Shown: positions 8,772-17,591, counted from the first letter of the stretch. The stretch is 64,000 nt of DNA from Spirochaetia bacterium (GCA_021413825.1 JAIOPQ010000011.1:34709-98708), one strand, 5' to 3'. Translations and numbers: made by a program. The notes: generated by a model from the sequence alone, not told the origin.

Positions 8772-9578
8772 TTGATTCACCAATATTTGAAAGCATTTTC
8801 GATTCTCGCCTTTATCTTAACTGTAAATAGCTCTACTTTGCATGCAGAGACTATCTCCGTGCCCGTGGATAATGAGTACGTTCAGACATTCAGGGGAATT
8901 ATAGGGCGCTGGCTCGTTCCGGGAAAGGATTCAATCCAGTACCTGGCCAATATTTCAGGTGTAACCCCCGCAGATATTTTGAAAGCCAATGGCGGCAAAT
9001 ACAGCTCAAACTCGCACGTATTTATTCCATACTCAGAAGCGGTTCACAAGAAGTTATTGGCGGAAGGCAAAGGCCGTCGCATCCAATCGGTTGAACACAA
9101 CAGACTTCTATGGCCAGTTGAAACACCTGCCTACACGTCGCGCTACGGAGTGCGTGGTGGGGAAAACCATCCTGGTCTGGACTTCGGATGTGCGCGTAAT
9201 ACAGTCGTTGTCGCAGCGGACGATGGTGTGATTGTGAAAGCCGGCTGGTATGGCGGGCTGGGTCTGGCCGTCGCTGTCCAGCATGCCAGTGGATATGTAA
9301 CCTGGTATGCGCACAATACCTCCGTAATGTTACCAGAAGGCGAACGCATCGTGCGTGGCCAAATCCTTGCTTACTCGGGTTCAACCGGTCGTTCAACCGG
9401 TCCGCATGTTCATTTTGAAGTTCGCTTCATGGATGTTCACATGGACCCAGAAGACTTTCTGCAATTTGGTTACGTTCGCCCTGGACTCGTAGTCCGAGAA
9501 GGTCCAGAAGAAGCAGTTTCCCAGAACGTAGGTCTTGACAGCGTTGTTATGACCGGTCAGAGACCAGCGCAAAATTGA
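8772..9578 (+). CDS. LysM-like, M23 family metallopeptidase (secreted)
   Basis: Predicted periplasmic peptidoglycan peptidase of 268 residues. A signal peptide covers about residues 1-25 (cut near LHAETI). Residues 50-90 look like a LysM-type wall-binding segment (IQYLANISGVTPADILKANG). The M23 domain (residues 112-225) keeps the zinc and catalytic residues: H133 and D137 in HPGLDFG, H181 in WYAHN, and H212/H214 in GPHVHFEVR. It is therefore probably an active endopeptidase and not an EnvC/NlpD-type activator. The start codon is TTG. It overlaps the HAD phosphatase gene by four bases (TTGA). Confidence 0.9.
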   Translation: MIHQYLKAFSILAFILTVNSSTLHAETISVPVDNEYVQTFRGIIGRWLVPGKDSIQYLANISGVTPADILKANGGKYSSNSHVFIPYSEAVHKKLLAEGKGRRIQSVEHNRLLWPVETPAYTSRYGVRGGENHPGLDFGCARNTVVVAADDGVIVKAGWYGGLGLAVAVQHASGYVTWYAHNTSVMLPEGERIVRGQILAYSGSTGRSTGPHVHFEVRFMDVHMDPEDFLQFGYVRPGLVVREGPEEAVSQNVGLDSVVMTGQRPAQN

Positions 9579-10462
9579 CGCTCGCTTCGCACTGGAATCC
9601 ACAAATTAGATCCTCAATAGAGGAAATGCTAAACGGCCCACCGGGACTAGCATGCTTTGATTTTGATAACACCCTGATCCGTGGGGATCTGGGGGAATCG
9701 TGCATGTACTATATTCTGACGCAGGGAATGCTCGGCGCCGATCTACCTGAGTTCTGGAAAGCTGTACACCATCCGCTAATTGAAGGAGAAGTGAACACCT
9801 GGCGCAGGTTGTGGACAGAATACTCAACGCAAGAGGACATTTCCAGCTACGAACAACTCGTGAAAGGGCTAATTGACGCGTACGAGAAGATTGCCGCAAC
9901 AGATGGGCTTGAAGCCGCTTATAGATGGACAAAGGTTTTGTTCTGCGGCATGAGCGAAGCTGAACTTGCATCGATTGCAAAACATGTATTCATAGAAAAC
10001 CAGGAACCAGGCACCGTACTTCATTTGCCGGGTGGAACTACAATCGACAACAGCATTCGAATCAGAAAACCGTTGTTGCAACTAGTGCAATCGATGATTG
10101 AGAAATCCTGGGACGTGCACATTGTTACGGCCTCCCCTGAATGCACGATTCGCGACGCTGTAACAAAATACGGACTGAAACCGGAGTCGGTTCGGGGCAT
10201 GCGCCTTTCAGTGCGTGACCATATTCTAATGCCTGAAATTATAGAACCCATGACATATGATCAGGGCAAAGTAGCTGCTATCAGAGAATTCACTTCCGGT
10301 GAGATCACGTTTGCAGCGGGCGATTCCTTCACGGATCTTTCCATGCTTCGCGCAGCAAAACATACATTGCTGATTGATCGCGGAAATGCGAAGTTACGAG
10401 CGCTGGCAGAATCAGAGAACTTCTGGATTCAAACAGCAGAGTCGCTCGATTCGCAGAATTGA
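9575..10462 (+). CDS. HAD superfamily phosphatase (SerB-like, IB type)
   Basis: Cytoplasmic phosphatase of 295 residues in the haloacid dehalogenase superfamily. All motifs are visible: FDFDNTLIRGD (nucleophile D29, D31), the HIVTASPE motif II, YDQGKVAAI with the motif III lysine, and AAGDSFTDLSML motif IV. A helical cap occupies about residues 45-150. This layout resembles phosphoserine phosphatase and phosphocholine/phosphoethanolamine phosphatases; the substrate is not deducible. The start is a TTG overlapping the TGA of the M23 peptidase gene. Confidence 0.88.
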   Translation: MTLASHWNPQIRSSIEEMLNGPPGLACFDFDNTLIRGDLGESCMYYILTQGMLGADLPEFWKAVHHPLIEGEVNTWRRLWTEYSTQEDISSYEQLVKGLIDAYEKIAATDGLEAAYRWTKVLFCGMSEAELASIAKHVFIENQEPGTVLHLPGGTTIDNSIRIRKPLLQLVQSMIEKSWDVHIVTASPECTIRDAVTKYGLKPESVRGMRLSVRDHILMPEIIEPMTYDQGKVAAIREFTSGEITFAAGDSFTDLSMLRAAKHTLLIDRGNAKLRALAESENFWIQTAESLDSQN

Positions 10463-10500
10463 ATCAGGAACGGGACCTTGACCCACGTTAGATAATGAGC

Positions 10501-10519
10501 CTCGCGGCAATGCCGCGAG
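10501..10519. terminator. Strong hairpin between convergent genes, possible bidirectional terminator
   Basis: CTCGCGGC, a three-base AAT loop, then GCCGCGAG: a perfect 8-bp GC-rich stem. It lies between the end of the HAD phosphatase gene (10462) and the end of the leftward Cys-rich gene (10536). There is no T-run on either side, so the terminator role is inferred from stem and position. Confidence 0.5.
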
Positions 10520-10535
10520 ACTTCGCTTTCATTCC

Positions 10536-10931
10536 TTACTTGAGTTTAGCAAGTTCTGCCTGGCAGGCTGGACTTGCTTGCGCGGCTTTTTCCTTCATAC
10601 AGGCGCGCACACCCTGTGGACCTTTGGCGGCATCTGCACAAAGTTTCTTTACATCGTCTTTGCAGGCCTTGCGAAACGCAGCACGCTCTTCTTTGCGATC
10701 ATTCTTGCGTTCCTCTTTCATTTCATTTCTCTTGGCCTTACATTCAGCTGAGAGGTTTGCTTCGTTCTGCTTCAGGCACGCCATGAGCTTCCCATCACGA
10801 TGCGGAACGTCCTTGCAGAATTTTTCAATATCGGCCTTACATGGCCCCTGTGGTTTTTCCGGCTTCTCCGCCTGCAGAGTGACAGCGAAAACTAGCCCCA
10901 GTGCAACTATCAGCAAGTTCTGATTCTTCAT
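10536..10931 (-). CDS. Secreted protein with GLG1-type cysteine-rich repeats
   Basis: A 131-residue protein with a signal peptide (MKNQNLLIVALGLVFAVTLQA). It carries two cysteine-rich repeats of the Golgi-glycoprotein-1 (Cys_rich_FGFR) type. The first runs from C31 (PCKADIEKFCKDV, GKLMACLKQ, LSAECK); the second from about residue 88 (ACKDDVKKLCAD, GVRACMKEK, ASPACQ). They are joined by a Lys/Glu-rich helical linker. Each repeat has four cysteines, which probably form disulfides outside the cytoplasm. Bacterial members are small secreted proteins of unknown function. Confidence 0.8.
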   Translation of the reverse strand: MKNQNLLIVALGLVFAVTLQAEKPEKPQGPCKADIEKFCKDVPHRDGKLMACLKQNEANLSAECKAKRNEMKEERKNDRKEERAAFRKACKDDVKKLCADAAKGPQGVRACMKEKAAQASPACQAELAKLK

Positions 10932-10999
10932 CCAAACACCTCGGTTAAATTGTCTTATGACTTAGATTTAGACGCCTGTAACCAGGTGCAAGTTCATCC

Positions 11000-11605
11000 C
11001 TATTCTGGAATTACAAGTAAACAGGCCCGCACATAATCCACGTCATTGGAAGAAACTATGCATTGAATATCCTGGCTATGGAACGCAGTAGTACAACGAG
11101 TCTGAAAGGATTTTCTGGACACGTCCGATTTCCAATTTTGAACCAGCTTCTCGCCACCCGGTTTCTTTTTGAGTTCAGGTGTAGAATACAGAGCGAGTAG
11201 ATGCTCGTACGCTTTGCTGCATTCTTCCCCTGTTGCAAGCCTGTCCGGTTTGATCTCTGGTTCCGATTTCTCGGATTTTTCGGAAGTCTTGTCTGGTTCT
11301 GCTTTATCCGGGTCAATTGACTCGCGCTTACATTCTTCCTGCGGATCTTTGCTGTTTCGAGCACATTCAACGTATTGTGCTGAGTCATACATCAAGCAAT
11401 GACTGACCGCTGCCTGGACGGCGTCCTCTTTCAAAAGCTCCGTTTTTTTTAACTCTAATCCAGGCGCAATTGGATCCGTTGATCCAGCAAGGGCCTCCAC
11501 GCGTTTTAGATACATGTCCCTGCACGCAGCCTCAGTAGGAGGTGGCTGAGTGAATAACATTCCCTGCGAAAGTGTAAATACACCCAGGGCAAGAATTCTG
11601 CGCAT
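11000..11605 (-). CDS. Secreted Cys-containing protein of unknown function
   Basis: About 201 residues. The ATG at 11605 gives a signal-like start, MRRILALGVFTLSQGMLF, with cleavage likely before the PPPTEAAC segment; an in-frame ATG 15 codons upstream is less signal-like. Two Cys-containing helical halves (C-x-DMYLKRVEAL and CSKAYEHLLALY) flank an acidic/Lys-rich linker with repeated SEKSE/PDK motifs at about residues 100-125. The spacing of paired cysteines suggests disulfides in the periplasm. No family was recognised. It is encoded next to another Cys-rich secreted protein on the same strand and diverges from the GH1 gene with a 53-base gap. Confidence 0.65.
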   Translation of the reverse strand: MRRILALGVFTLSQGMLFTQPPPTEAACRDMYLKRVEALAGSTDPIAPGLELKKTELLKEDAVQAAVSHCLMYDSAQYVECARNSKDPQEECKRESIDPDKAEPDKTSEKSEKSEPEIKPDRLATGEECSKAYEHLLALYSTPELKKKPGGEKLVQNWKSDVSRKSFQTRCTTAFHSQDIQCIVSSNDVDYVRACLLVIPE

Positions 11606-11658
11606 TAATACTTGACTCACAGACAGTATGCACCTTTTGAAATCCCGCACGGTTCACA

Positions 11659-12954
11659 ATGAAAAAATTCCAATTTCCATCCACATTCCTCTGGGGCACA
11701 GCCACAGCGCCCACTCAAGTAGATGGAGGTGATCCAGCATCCGATTGGGCAGAGTTCTGCAAGATTCCAGGCAAGATCCTGGATGGATCCACCAGTGAAA
11801 CAGCATGTGACCACTGGAATCGCTACAAAGACGATTTTGATTTAATGAAGAAGATGGGCAACAATGCCTACAGGCTTGGCGCCGACTGGTCACGCTTTGA
11901 ACCAGAACCGGGCAGTTTTGATCTGAAGGCCCTGGAGCATTTCCGTGGCATGCTACAAGCCCTGAAAAAAAGAAAAATAAAGCCGCTTCTAACAATTCAC
12001 CATTTCGCAGTTCCTGCCTGGTGGCTTGCGCGCGGTGGTTTTGAAAAGGAATCCAACCTTGTAGATTTCCTGCGCTTCGCAAAGTGGCTCATCGAACACG
12101 TAGGTGATCTTGTAGATGAGTACATCACAATCAACGAGCCAATCGTATACTCTGTGATTGCATATCTCGATGGCCGCTGGCCTCCGGGAAACCCAGGTCC
12201 CCTTGCATATTTCCGTGCAGTTCAGGTTCAAAAGAACCTTCTGCTTGCACACTTCCAGTTGTACGACATGATCCATGGGATTCATGCTCGCAAGAAATTC
12301 AAAACACCAGTCGTATCAATTGCAAAGCATATGCGCGTAATGGATCCTGGGGATGCTACGAGTGCGCTGGATCGCGGACGTCAGGCGACAGCAGACGAGT
12401 TCTTCAATCTTTCATTCTGTGATTCAATTCAGTCTGGAACCATGTCAGGCTCGCTTGGAAAAGGGGAGCGCGTGCATGATGGAAGGGCCTGGGATTTTAT
12501 GGGAATCAACTATTACTCGCGCGATATCATTCGCTTTGATCTCCTGGCGCCGCACAAAGCTTTCGTTAAAGTCGATATTCAGGAAAATTCTCCAAGAAAT
12601 GATCTGAACTGGGAAATCTATCCGGAGGGCCTTAAGCGAACGTTAGTACGATTCAGTGATCGTTATGGTTTGGCCATCAGAGTTACTGAAAACGGAATCG
12701 CTGATGCAAGCTATTCGAAGCGGAGTCAGTTCCTGCTAGATCACATTGCAGCCATGCAGGGAGCCGCGGCAGAAGGGGTGCGGATCGATGGCTACTACCA
12801 CTGGAGTTTTATGGATAATTTTGAATGGGCAGAAGGGTACACAGCTCGATTTGGCCTGGTTGAGGTGGATTTCAAGACAATGAAGCGTACACCAAGGGCA
12901 TCCGCTCGTCTTTATAGCAAGATTATCAAGAATCGGGGCGTAAGCGGAATGTGA
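11659..12954 (+). CDS. Glycoside hydrolase family 1 (beta-glucosidase-like)
   Basis: Retaining glycosidase of 431 residues with a TIM-barrel fold, cytoplasmic by lack of a signal peptide. GH1 signatures: FLWGTATAPTQVDG at the N-terminus, IHHF with the substrate-binding His (H115), ITINEP with the acid/base E160, GINYYSRD, and RVTENGIAD with the nucleophile E344. The later HWSFMDNFEWAEGY segment is the aglycone/substrate recognition region. Substrate preference (beta-glucoside, galactoside or phospho-sugar) cannot be told. Family members are usually 440-480 residues, so it is slightly compact. It stands alone, divergent from the leftward secreted protein. Confidence 0.93.
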   Translation: MKKFQFPSTFLWGTATAPTQVDGGDPASDWAEFCKIPGKILDGSTSETACDHWNRYKDDFDLMKKMGNNAYRLGADWSRFEPEPGSFDLKALEHFRGMLQALKKRKIKPLLTIHHFAVPAWWLARGGFEKESNLVDFLRFAKWLIEHVGDLVDEYITINEPIVYSVIAYLDGRWPPGNPGPLAYFRAVQVQKNLLLAHFQLYDMIHGIHARKKFKTPVVSIAKHMRVMDPGDATSALDRGRQATADEFFNLSFCDSIQSGTMSGSLGKGERVHDGRAWDFMGINYYSRDIIRFDLLAPHKAFVKVDIQENSPRNDLNWEIYPEGLKRTLVRFSDRYGLAIRVTENGIADASYSKRSQFLLDHIAAMQGAAAEGVRIDGYYHWSFMDNFEWAEGYTARFGLVEVDFKTMKRTPRASARLYSKIIKNRGVSGM

Positions 12955-13089
12955 CATAATCAGGAACCATGCCCGAATACGCGACAAACGGACTTTCCTC
13001 AATAAAAACTAAAATCTAAACTAATCCTGAGTTGACGGGCTGGTTCCTCAGGCAAAACTTCCCAAAAAGGCAGATTTGCAGAGGAATCT

Positions 13090-14277
13090 ATGCATAAACT
13101 CATTCAACTTACACTGATCGCCGTCGCAGTGTTCACTACCAGCGTGCAAGCGGAAACAGTAGGTTACAAACTTACCTGGGAAAAAAACCCAACCGCCAAG
13201 AGCTATGATGTGGAAGTATCGCCAGCAATGGACTTCTCAAAAGTCGTACAAAACCTGAAAGCTGATACGAACGAAACTCGTTTTAACCTGGAACCTACAG
13301 AACCAAAATACTACTGGCGCTACCGCTCAGTAGACACTGCTGGAAAAGCAGGAACGTGGTCTGCAGTTGCAGAACTGCAAAAACCAGCAATGGCTGCGGA
13401 CACAAAATCTGACACAATTCCTCCACTTCAAATCTCAACGGATTCAATGAAGGAAAACGGAATGGCCGGAGCTGACATGTATTCCCTTCCAGCGGGCAAG
13501 TCGCTCGTTATACGCTTCAATCCTAAGGATGATGTGTCTGGTGTGGGTGAAGTTTACTCAAAAGTTAACGGCGGAACCTACTCACTTGTTCCAAACGCAG
13601 AAATGCGTCTGACGGCTGATGGCGCATACGTAATCGAATGGTATGCAATTGACCGCGCAGGAAACAAAAGCCCAATTCAAATTCGTCGCATTTACCTGGA
13701 TAGCACTGCGCCATCGCTTGTTCGCACAATTGATGCAAGCAAAGTCGCAACTGACGGAAGCCTTGCTAAGACAGCAAAGATCGTTCTTTCTGCACGCGAT
13801 GAAGGCACAGGCCTTGATAAAATCGAATGGAGAAGCGGAACAGAAGGCGACTGGAAAGTATACGAATCTGCAATCCCTGCTGCATCCATTGCTCAAAACG
13901 ACATGGGCGTGATTCAGTATCGCGCAAAAGATAAGATTGGAAATGAAACTGCAACTCAGACATACTCCTATCGCATCGACAGCACTCCTCCGCAACTGCC
14001 AACAGTATTCCAGGGTCTGCAAGAGCCATATCGCATTCCACGCGAAGGTCTTTCTGTTTCAGATTTCCCAAAGAATGCAACTGTTGAATACAAAATTGAT
14101 GAGTCTGATTTCAAGAAGCTTGAGCCAGGCGATCGCATCATAATCGACAAAGAAGGCGAACATACTGTGACAATTCGTGTAACAGATGAAGTTGGAAACG
14201 TAACTGAGAAGTCATTCAAAGTGCTCGTGGACAACACTCCTCCAAAATCTGAACTGATGACAGAGATTGCCCCTTAA
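13090..14277 (+). CDS. Exported protein with OmpL47-like/Ig-like repeats
   Basis: A 395-residue exported protein with signal peptide MHKLIQLTLIAVAVFTTSVQA. An N-terminal fibronectin-III-like module (YKLTWEKNPTAKSYDVEVS and YYWRYRSVDTAGKAGTW) is followed by three to four beta-rich repeats. Each repeat contains a conserved ending of the type YRAKDKIGNET followed by YRIDSTPPQ; others include WYAIDRAGNKS and RVTDEVGNV with DNTPPK. These match the OmpL47-type beta-sandwich repeats of Leptospira surface proteins. Such repeats often mediate binding to host or environmental ligands, but none is predicted here. AGAGGA precedes the ATG. A strong intrinsic terminator follows. Confidence 0.82.
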   Translation: MHKLIQLTLIAVAVFTTSVQAETVGYKLTWEKNPTAKSYDVEVSPAMDFSKVVQNLKADTNETRFNLEPTEPKYYWRYRSVDTAGKAGTWSAVAELQKPAMAADTKSDTIPPLQISTDSMKENGMAGADMYSLPAGKSLVIRFNPKDDVSGVGEVYSKVNGGTYSLVPNAEMRLTADGAYVIEWYAIDRAGNKSPIQIRRIYLDSTAPSLVRTIDASKVATDGSLAKTAKIVLSARDEGTGLDKIEWRSGTEGDWKVYESAIPAASIAQNDMGVIQYRAKDKIGNETATQTYSYRIDSTPPQLPTVFQGLQEPYRIPREGLSVSDFPKNATVEYKIDESDFKKLEPGDRIIIDKEGEHTVTIRVTDEVGNVTEKSFKVLVDNTPPKSELMTEIAP

Positions 14278-14306
14278 TTCTAAAGATTAGAAGCAATCGC
14301 AAAAAG

Positions 14307-14333
14307 GCCGGGTTAAACCCCGGCTTTTTTTTT
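14307..14333 (+). terminator. Rho-independent terminator after the OmpL47-like gene
   Basis: GCCGGG (14307-14312), a six-base loop, and CCCGGC (14319-14324) followed directly by nine T residues. This is a textbook intrinsic terminator 30 bases after the stop codon. It is the clearest terminator in the window. Confidence 0.92.
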
Positions 14334-14347
14334 CGGAAAATGGAACC

Positions 14348-14532
14348 AAGAAGAACACGAAGATAAAAACATCAGAGCGAGGGAATTTTAGCCGCAGATG
14401 AACACGGATCGGGAAACGATGGGACACAGATGAAAATTTGAATGCAGGAATTGCGATCCCGGCCTTTCACACCTTCTGTGTTTATCGGTGCGCATCTGCG
14501 GCTAAAATCGATTCGAGCTTCGTGGTCTTCTT
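14348..14532. repeat. Dispersed inverted-repeat element (MITE-like)
   Basis: This stretch occupies most of the 327-base gap between the OmpL47-like gene and purM. It has nested inverted repeats. The outer arms are AAGAAGAACACGAAG (14348-14362) and CTTCGTGGTCTTCTT (14518-14532), with a mismatched pair of bases. The inner arms, ATTTTAGCCGCAGATG (14385-14400) and CATCTGCGGCTAAAAT (14493-14508), match perfectly over 16 bases. The centre repeats the GATGAACACGGAT and CACAGATGA words. A diverged copy of the inner arms is at 34932-35035. Such GCAGATGAACAC-type palindromic elements are common dispersed repeats in environmental genomes. No coding sequence is seen. Confidence 0.8.
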
Positions 14533-14604
14533 TTTTTGTCCAGGGCTCCGGCTTATCCCGATTTTTTCTGATTTTACGCAGAGGAGCGCAACAAAGGGTC
14601 GCAT

Positions 14605-15663
14605 ATGGATTATAAAACAGCCGGCGTAGATACCCATGCAGGGCAACGATTCGTAAAACTAATTGGCGATTCAGTGAAGAGCACCAGGCAACCGCACGTA
14701 ATGAGCGGACTGGGTGGATTTGCTGCAATGAGCGACGTTTCATTCCTCAAAGATTATAAACAACCTGTGCTCTTAACTACGACAGATGGAGTCGGAACCA
14801 AACTCCACCTTGCAACGTTATTCGACCGTCATGAAACAGTTGGAATCGACCTGGTTGCAATGTGTGTGAATGACCTCCTTGTGACTGGTGCAAAGCCACT
14901 GCTGTTCCTGGATTATATGGCAGTCGGTCGTCTCAATCCGGAGAAAATGGCAATCGTAGTCCAGGGAATCGCTGAAGGTTGCAGGCAAGCCAGGTGTTCG
15001 CTTGTGGGTGGCGAGACCGCTGAGCATCCAGATTTGCTCGAAGATGCAGAATACGACCTTGCTGGCTTCTGCGTTGGCGTAGGAGAAAAGGCATCCATGA
15101 TCGATGGAACCAGAGTCCAGGAAGGAGATGTAATCCTTGCGCTTCCCTCAAGCGGTATTCATTCAAACGGCGTTTCACTTGTGCGAAAACTGTTTCTCAA
15201 AAACGGAACGGAGCTACCAGATTCAAGCGCAGACTGTGAATTCCTTGTGAATGAAATTCTGCTTAAACCTACAACGATCTACGAACCGTATCTCAGAGCT
15301 GTCCTTGACCAGGGACAACAGGCCCTCGCAACAAACAATGAAACCTGGATCAGTGGAATGATTCATGTTACCGGAGGCGGTTTTTTTGAGAATATTCCGC
15401 GCATTGTTCCGGAAGGCCTGACGGCAGAAATCGATCCTGATAAAATCCCATTGCCCCCTGTCTTTACTACAATTGCGAATCGCGGCGTAGCACGCAGAGA
15501 AATGTATTCCGTGTATAACATGGGTGCCGGCATGATTGTATTTGCTCGTCCAGTCGCAGTAGGTGAAATTCAGAAAACTCTGAAAGGAAACGGAATGGAT
15601 GCTGCTGTCTGCGGTTTGATCAAGCGCGGGGCTGATAAAGTGCGGCTCCTGGGATTGGAGTAA
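14605..15663 (+). CDS. purM: Phosphoribosylformylglycinamidine cyclo-ligase (AIR synthetase)
   Basis: Fifth step of purine synthesis: ATP-dependent ring closure of FGAM to aminoimidazole ribonucleotide, in the cytoplasm. Family marks are LTTTDGVGTKLHLA (substrate and ATP site), GIDLVAMCVNDLLVTGAKPL, VGGETAEHPD, and the C-terminal SGIHSNGVSLVRK and VTGGGFFENIPR. The length of 352 residues is normal. AAAGGG lies seven bases before the ATG. It is not beside other pur genes; purD is about 2 kb downstream and purL about 11 kb downstream, all on the same strand. Confidence 0.96.
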   Translation: MDYKTAGVDTHAGQRFVKLIGDSVKSTRQPHVMSGLGGFAAMSDVSFLKDYKQPVLLTTTDGVGTKLHLATLFDRHETVGIDLVAMCVNDLLVTGAKPLLFLDYMAVGRLNPEKMAIVVQGIAEGCRQARCSLVGGETAEHPDLLEDAEYDLAGFCVGVGEKASMIDGTRVQEGDVILALPSSGIHSNGVSLVRKLFLKNGTELPDSSADCEFLVNEILLKPTTIYEPYLRAVLDQGQQALATNNETWISGMIHVTGGGFFENIPRIVPEGLTAEIDPDKIPLPPVFTTIANRGVARREMYSVYNMGAGMIVFARPVAVGEIQKTLKGNGMDAAVCGLIKRGADKVRLLGLE

Positions 15664-15804
15664 CCGGGGAAGAGATTGGATGCGGATGAACTCAGTTGCG
15701 GTGTCAGCAAAAACCCGTATCCCTCCAGGTAAAAAAGGATTGAACAAAGAGCTTTACGGGCCCGTCTCATCCCTGATCTATTCCCCGGAAGGTAAAAATA
15801 CAAT

Positions 15805-16206
15805 ATGAACAAGTTTCAAACGTGGATCACCCTTGCAGCATTCGTAGCTTCACTCGGAGTATCCGCCAATCTGCAAGCAGACTCGCAATGCAAAGATCTC
15901 TCTCAATCACAATGTACCGGCAATGACGACTGTACCTGGGTCAATGGTTATACAAGACAGGACGGCGTTAAAGTAGATTCTTACTGCCGCGCTAAACCGG
16001 GCAAAGCCAACGACAACGGCGATCGTCGTGACAATCGGGATAAGAAAGACGACAAACGTAAGAACGAAGACAAACGCAAAGACGACAAAAAAGATAATAA
16101 GAAAGACGATAAGCGCAAGAACGAAGACAAGCGCAAAGACGACAAAAAAGATACCAAGAAAGATACTAAAAAAGACAAAGATAAGAAGAAAGATAAAGAC
16201 AAGTAA
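15805..16206 (+). CDS. Exported Lys/Asp-rich repeat protein
   Basis: A 133-residue protein: signal peptide to about residue 25 (ASLGVSANLQA), a small segment with five cysteines (QCKDLSQSQC, CTWVNGY and YCRAKPGK), then from residue 70 to the end an extremely polar tail of Lys, Asp, Glu, Asn and Arg. The tail contains two 19-residue tandem copies plus a decayed third. No known domain. It is likely a secreted or cell-envelope protein whose tail is disordered or a charged single helix; ion or polymer binding is speculation. An opposite-strand frame is open only because of the repeat. Confidence 0.75.
   Translation: MNKFQTWITLAAFVASLGVSANLQADSQCKDLSQSQCTGNDDCTWVNGYTRQDGVKVDSYCRAKPGKANDNGDRRDNRDKKDDKRKNEDKRKDDKKDNKKDDKRKNEDKRKDDKKDTKKDTKKDKDKKKDKDK
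16048..16161 (+). repeat. 57-bp in-frame tandem repeat (two copies)
   Basis: Two adjacent 57-base units (16048-16104 and 16105-16161), each encoding 19 residues that begin DDKRKNEDKRK. They differ by one amino acid (N or T at position 17) but by several synonymous bases (CGT/CGC, AAA/AAG, GAC/GAT). The duplication is therefore not recent and the protein sequence seems to be kept. Confidence 0.85.
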
Positions 16207-16213
16207 TGTCAAC

Positions 16214-16231
16214 GGGGCGGGTCACCGCCCC
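16214..16231 (+). terminator. GC-rich hairpin after the Lys/Asp repeat gene
   Basis: GGGGCGG (16214-16220), loop GTCA, CCGCCCC (16225-16231): a perfect 7-bp GC stem starting eight bases after the stop codon. It is followed by CGCTCTTCC, without a true T-run, so it is a likely but imperfect terminator. Confidence 0.55.
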
Positions 16232-16308
16232 CGCTCTTCCAGAAACGCACAAGCGAGCGTCTGACTACAAATCCCTGGCCAACTAAAACCCCCTGCCAAA
16301 CCTTGGCT

Positions 16309-16647
16309 ATGGCTACAGTACTCCTACTCATCCTCAGCAACGTGTTTATGACTTTCGCCTGGTACGGGCATCTCAAGTTCAAAAGCACACCACTCTGGAT
16401 TACAATTCTGGTAAGCTGGGGAATTGCATTCTTCGAGTATTGCCTGCAGGTTCCCGCCAATCGGATGGGGCATGGTTTATTCAGCGCATTTCAACTTAAA
16501 GTCATTCAAGAAGTAATAACGATTTCGGTGTTCGTCGCATTCGCAATTTTGTACCTAAACGAAAGACCGCAATGGAATCACTTTGTTTCCTTCCTCTGTA
16601 TCGTTGGTGCGGTTTACTTCGCTTTCTATTCGCCTGTGCAAAGTTAG
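16309..16647 (+). CDS. DUF486 / DMT-like small membrane protein
   Basis: About 112 residues with four membrane helices. Family fingerprints are MTFAWYGHLKFK after the first helix, VSWGIAFFEYCLQVPANRMG, and LKVIQEVITISVF. This is a four-helix protein related to the drug/metabolite transporter fold, with no assigned substrate. An in-frame TTG at 16303 would add two residues; neither start has a clear ribosome-binding site. Confidence 0.88.
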   Translation: MATVLLLILSNVFMTFAWYGHLKFKSTPLWITILVSWGIAFFEYCLQVPANRMGHGLFSAFQLKVIQEVITISVFVAFAILYLNERPQWNHFVSFLCIVGAVYFAFYSPVQS

Positions 16648-16703
16648 TTCCGCGCTCGTCAAAAAATCCTATCTTTCCAGCCCCGCCTTTCGCACATGGG
16701 GCA

Positions 16704-17588
16704 ATGGACGCGGCTTCCTGGAAGGATGCAGGCAAGTATTACAAGCACAAAGGTCATTCGATTTTCTATCGGATCGACGGTGCAGGTTCCGCCCTCCTAC
16801 TCATTCACGGTTTTCCAACTTCCTCCTGGGATTTTGATCTTATCTGGTCGGATCTTGCAGCCCGTTCCCTGGTAATTGCGCCTGATCTAATTGGCTACGG
16901 TTACTCAGACAAGCCGCGCGAATATGAATACTCAATCCTGGATCAGGCGGATCTCATCGAAGGGTTGCTGGCAGAACTTCGCATAGCCGAGGTTAGAATA
17001 CTCGCACACGATTACGGTGTCAGCGTTGCCCAGGAATTACTCGCCCGTTTTCGCGATCGTAAGCGCGACCGGAAGAAAGGTCTGGAACTTGTTTCAGTTT
17101 GCTTCTTAAACGGCGGGCTTTTTCCGGAATCGCATCAGCCCAGATTCATTCAGAAATTGCTCCTGAGTCCTCTGGGACGCTTTGTTTCTCTCTTCTTAAA
17201 CGAAGGCGCATTCTCAAAAGCATTCGCGGAAGTATTCGGACCTAACACAAAGCCCACACCAGAAGACTTAAAGCAATTCTGGCAACTGATCCAGCATAAC
17301 AAAGGTAAAGAAATCTATTATAAATTGATTGGGTATATTCCTGAGCGCGAAAAGTATCGTGAACGCTGGGTAAATGCAATGATGAACTCAAGAATTCCGT
17401 TGCGATTGATAAATGGACCGGAAGATCCGGTTTCAGGACTCCATATGGCAGAAACGTACCAGAAGCTTATCCAGCACGCAGATGTAGTCTTACTTCCAGG
17501 AATCGGTCATTACCCGCAGGTAGAAGATCCTTCCGGAGTTGTGAAGGGCTACTTCGAATTCGTAGATAAGAAACCGGAAGAAGATTAA
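16704..17588 (+). CDS. Alpha/beta hydrolase, haloalkane dehalogenase/epoxide hydrolase type
   Basis: Cytoplasmic alpha/beta hydrolase of 294 residues. The oxyanion-hole motif HGFPTSSWD is followed by APDLIGYGYSDK. The nucleophile elbow reads AHDYGVS, placing Asp (D103) where esterases have Ser; this is the pattern of haloalkane dehalogenases and epoxide hydrolases. GHYPQVEDP supplies the catalytic His, and LINGPEDPVS probably the acid. I start at the ATG at 16704 because upstream in-frame sequence overlaps the DUF486 gene. It lies three bases before purD, so it is probably co-transcribed with it. Confidence 0.87.
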   Translation: MDAASWKDAGKYYKHKGHSIFYRIDGAGSALLLIHGFPTSSWDFDLIWSDLAARSLVIAPDLIGYGYSDKPREYEYSILDQADLIEGLLAELRIAEVRILAHDYGVSVAQELLARFRDRKRDRKKGLELVSVCFLNGGLFPESHQPRFIQKLLLSPLGRFVSLFLNEGAFSKAFAEVFGPNTKPTPEDLKQFWQLIQHNKGKEIYYKLIGYIPEREKYRERWVNAMMNSRIPLRLINGPEDPVSGLHMAETYQKLIQHADVVLLPGIGHYPQVEDPSGVVKGYFEFVDKKPEED

Positions 17589-17591
17589 TTC

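Noticed and set aside
15907..16212. Open reading frame of 101 residues on the minus strand, hydrophobic
   Set aside because: It is the complement of the Lys/Asp repeats; AAA/GAC codons read backward as Phe/Val/Leu. No start signal or independent support.
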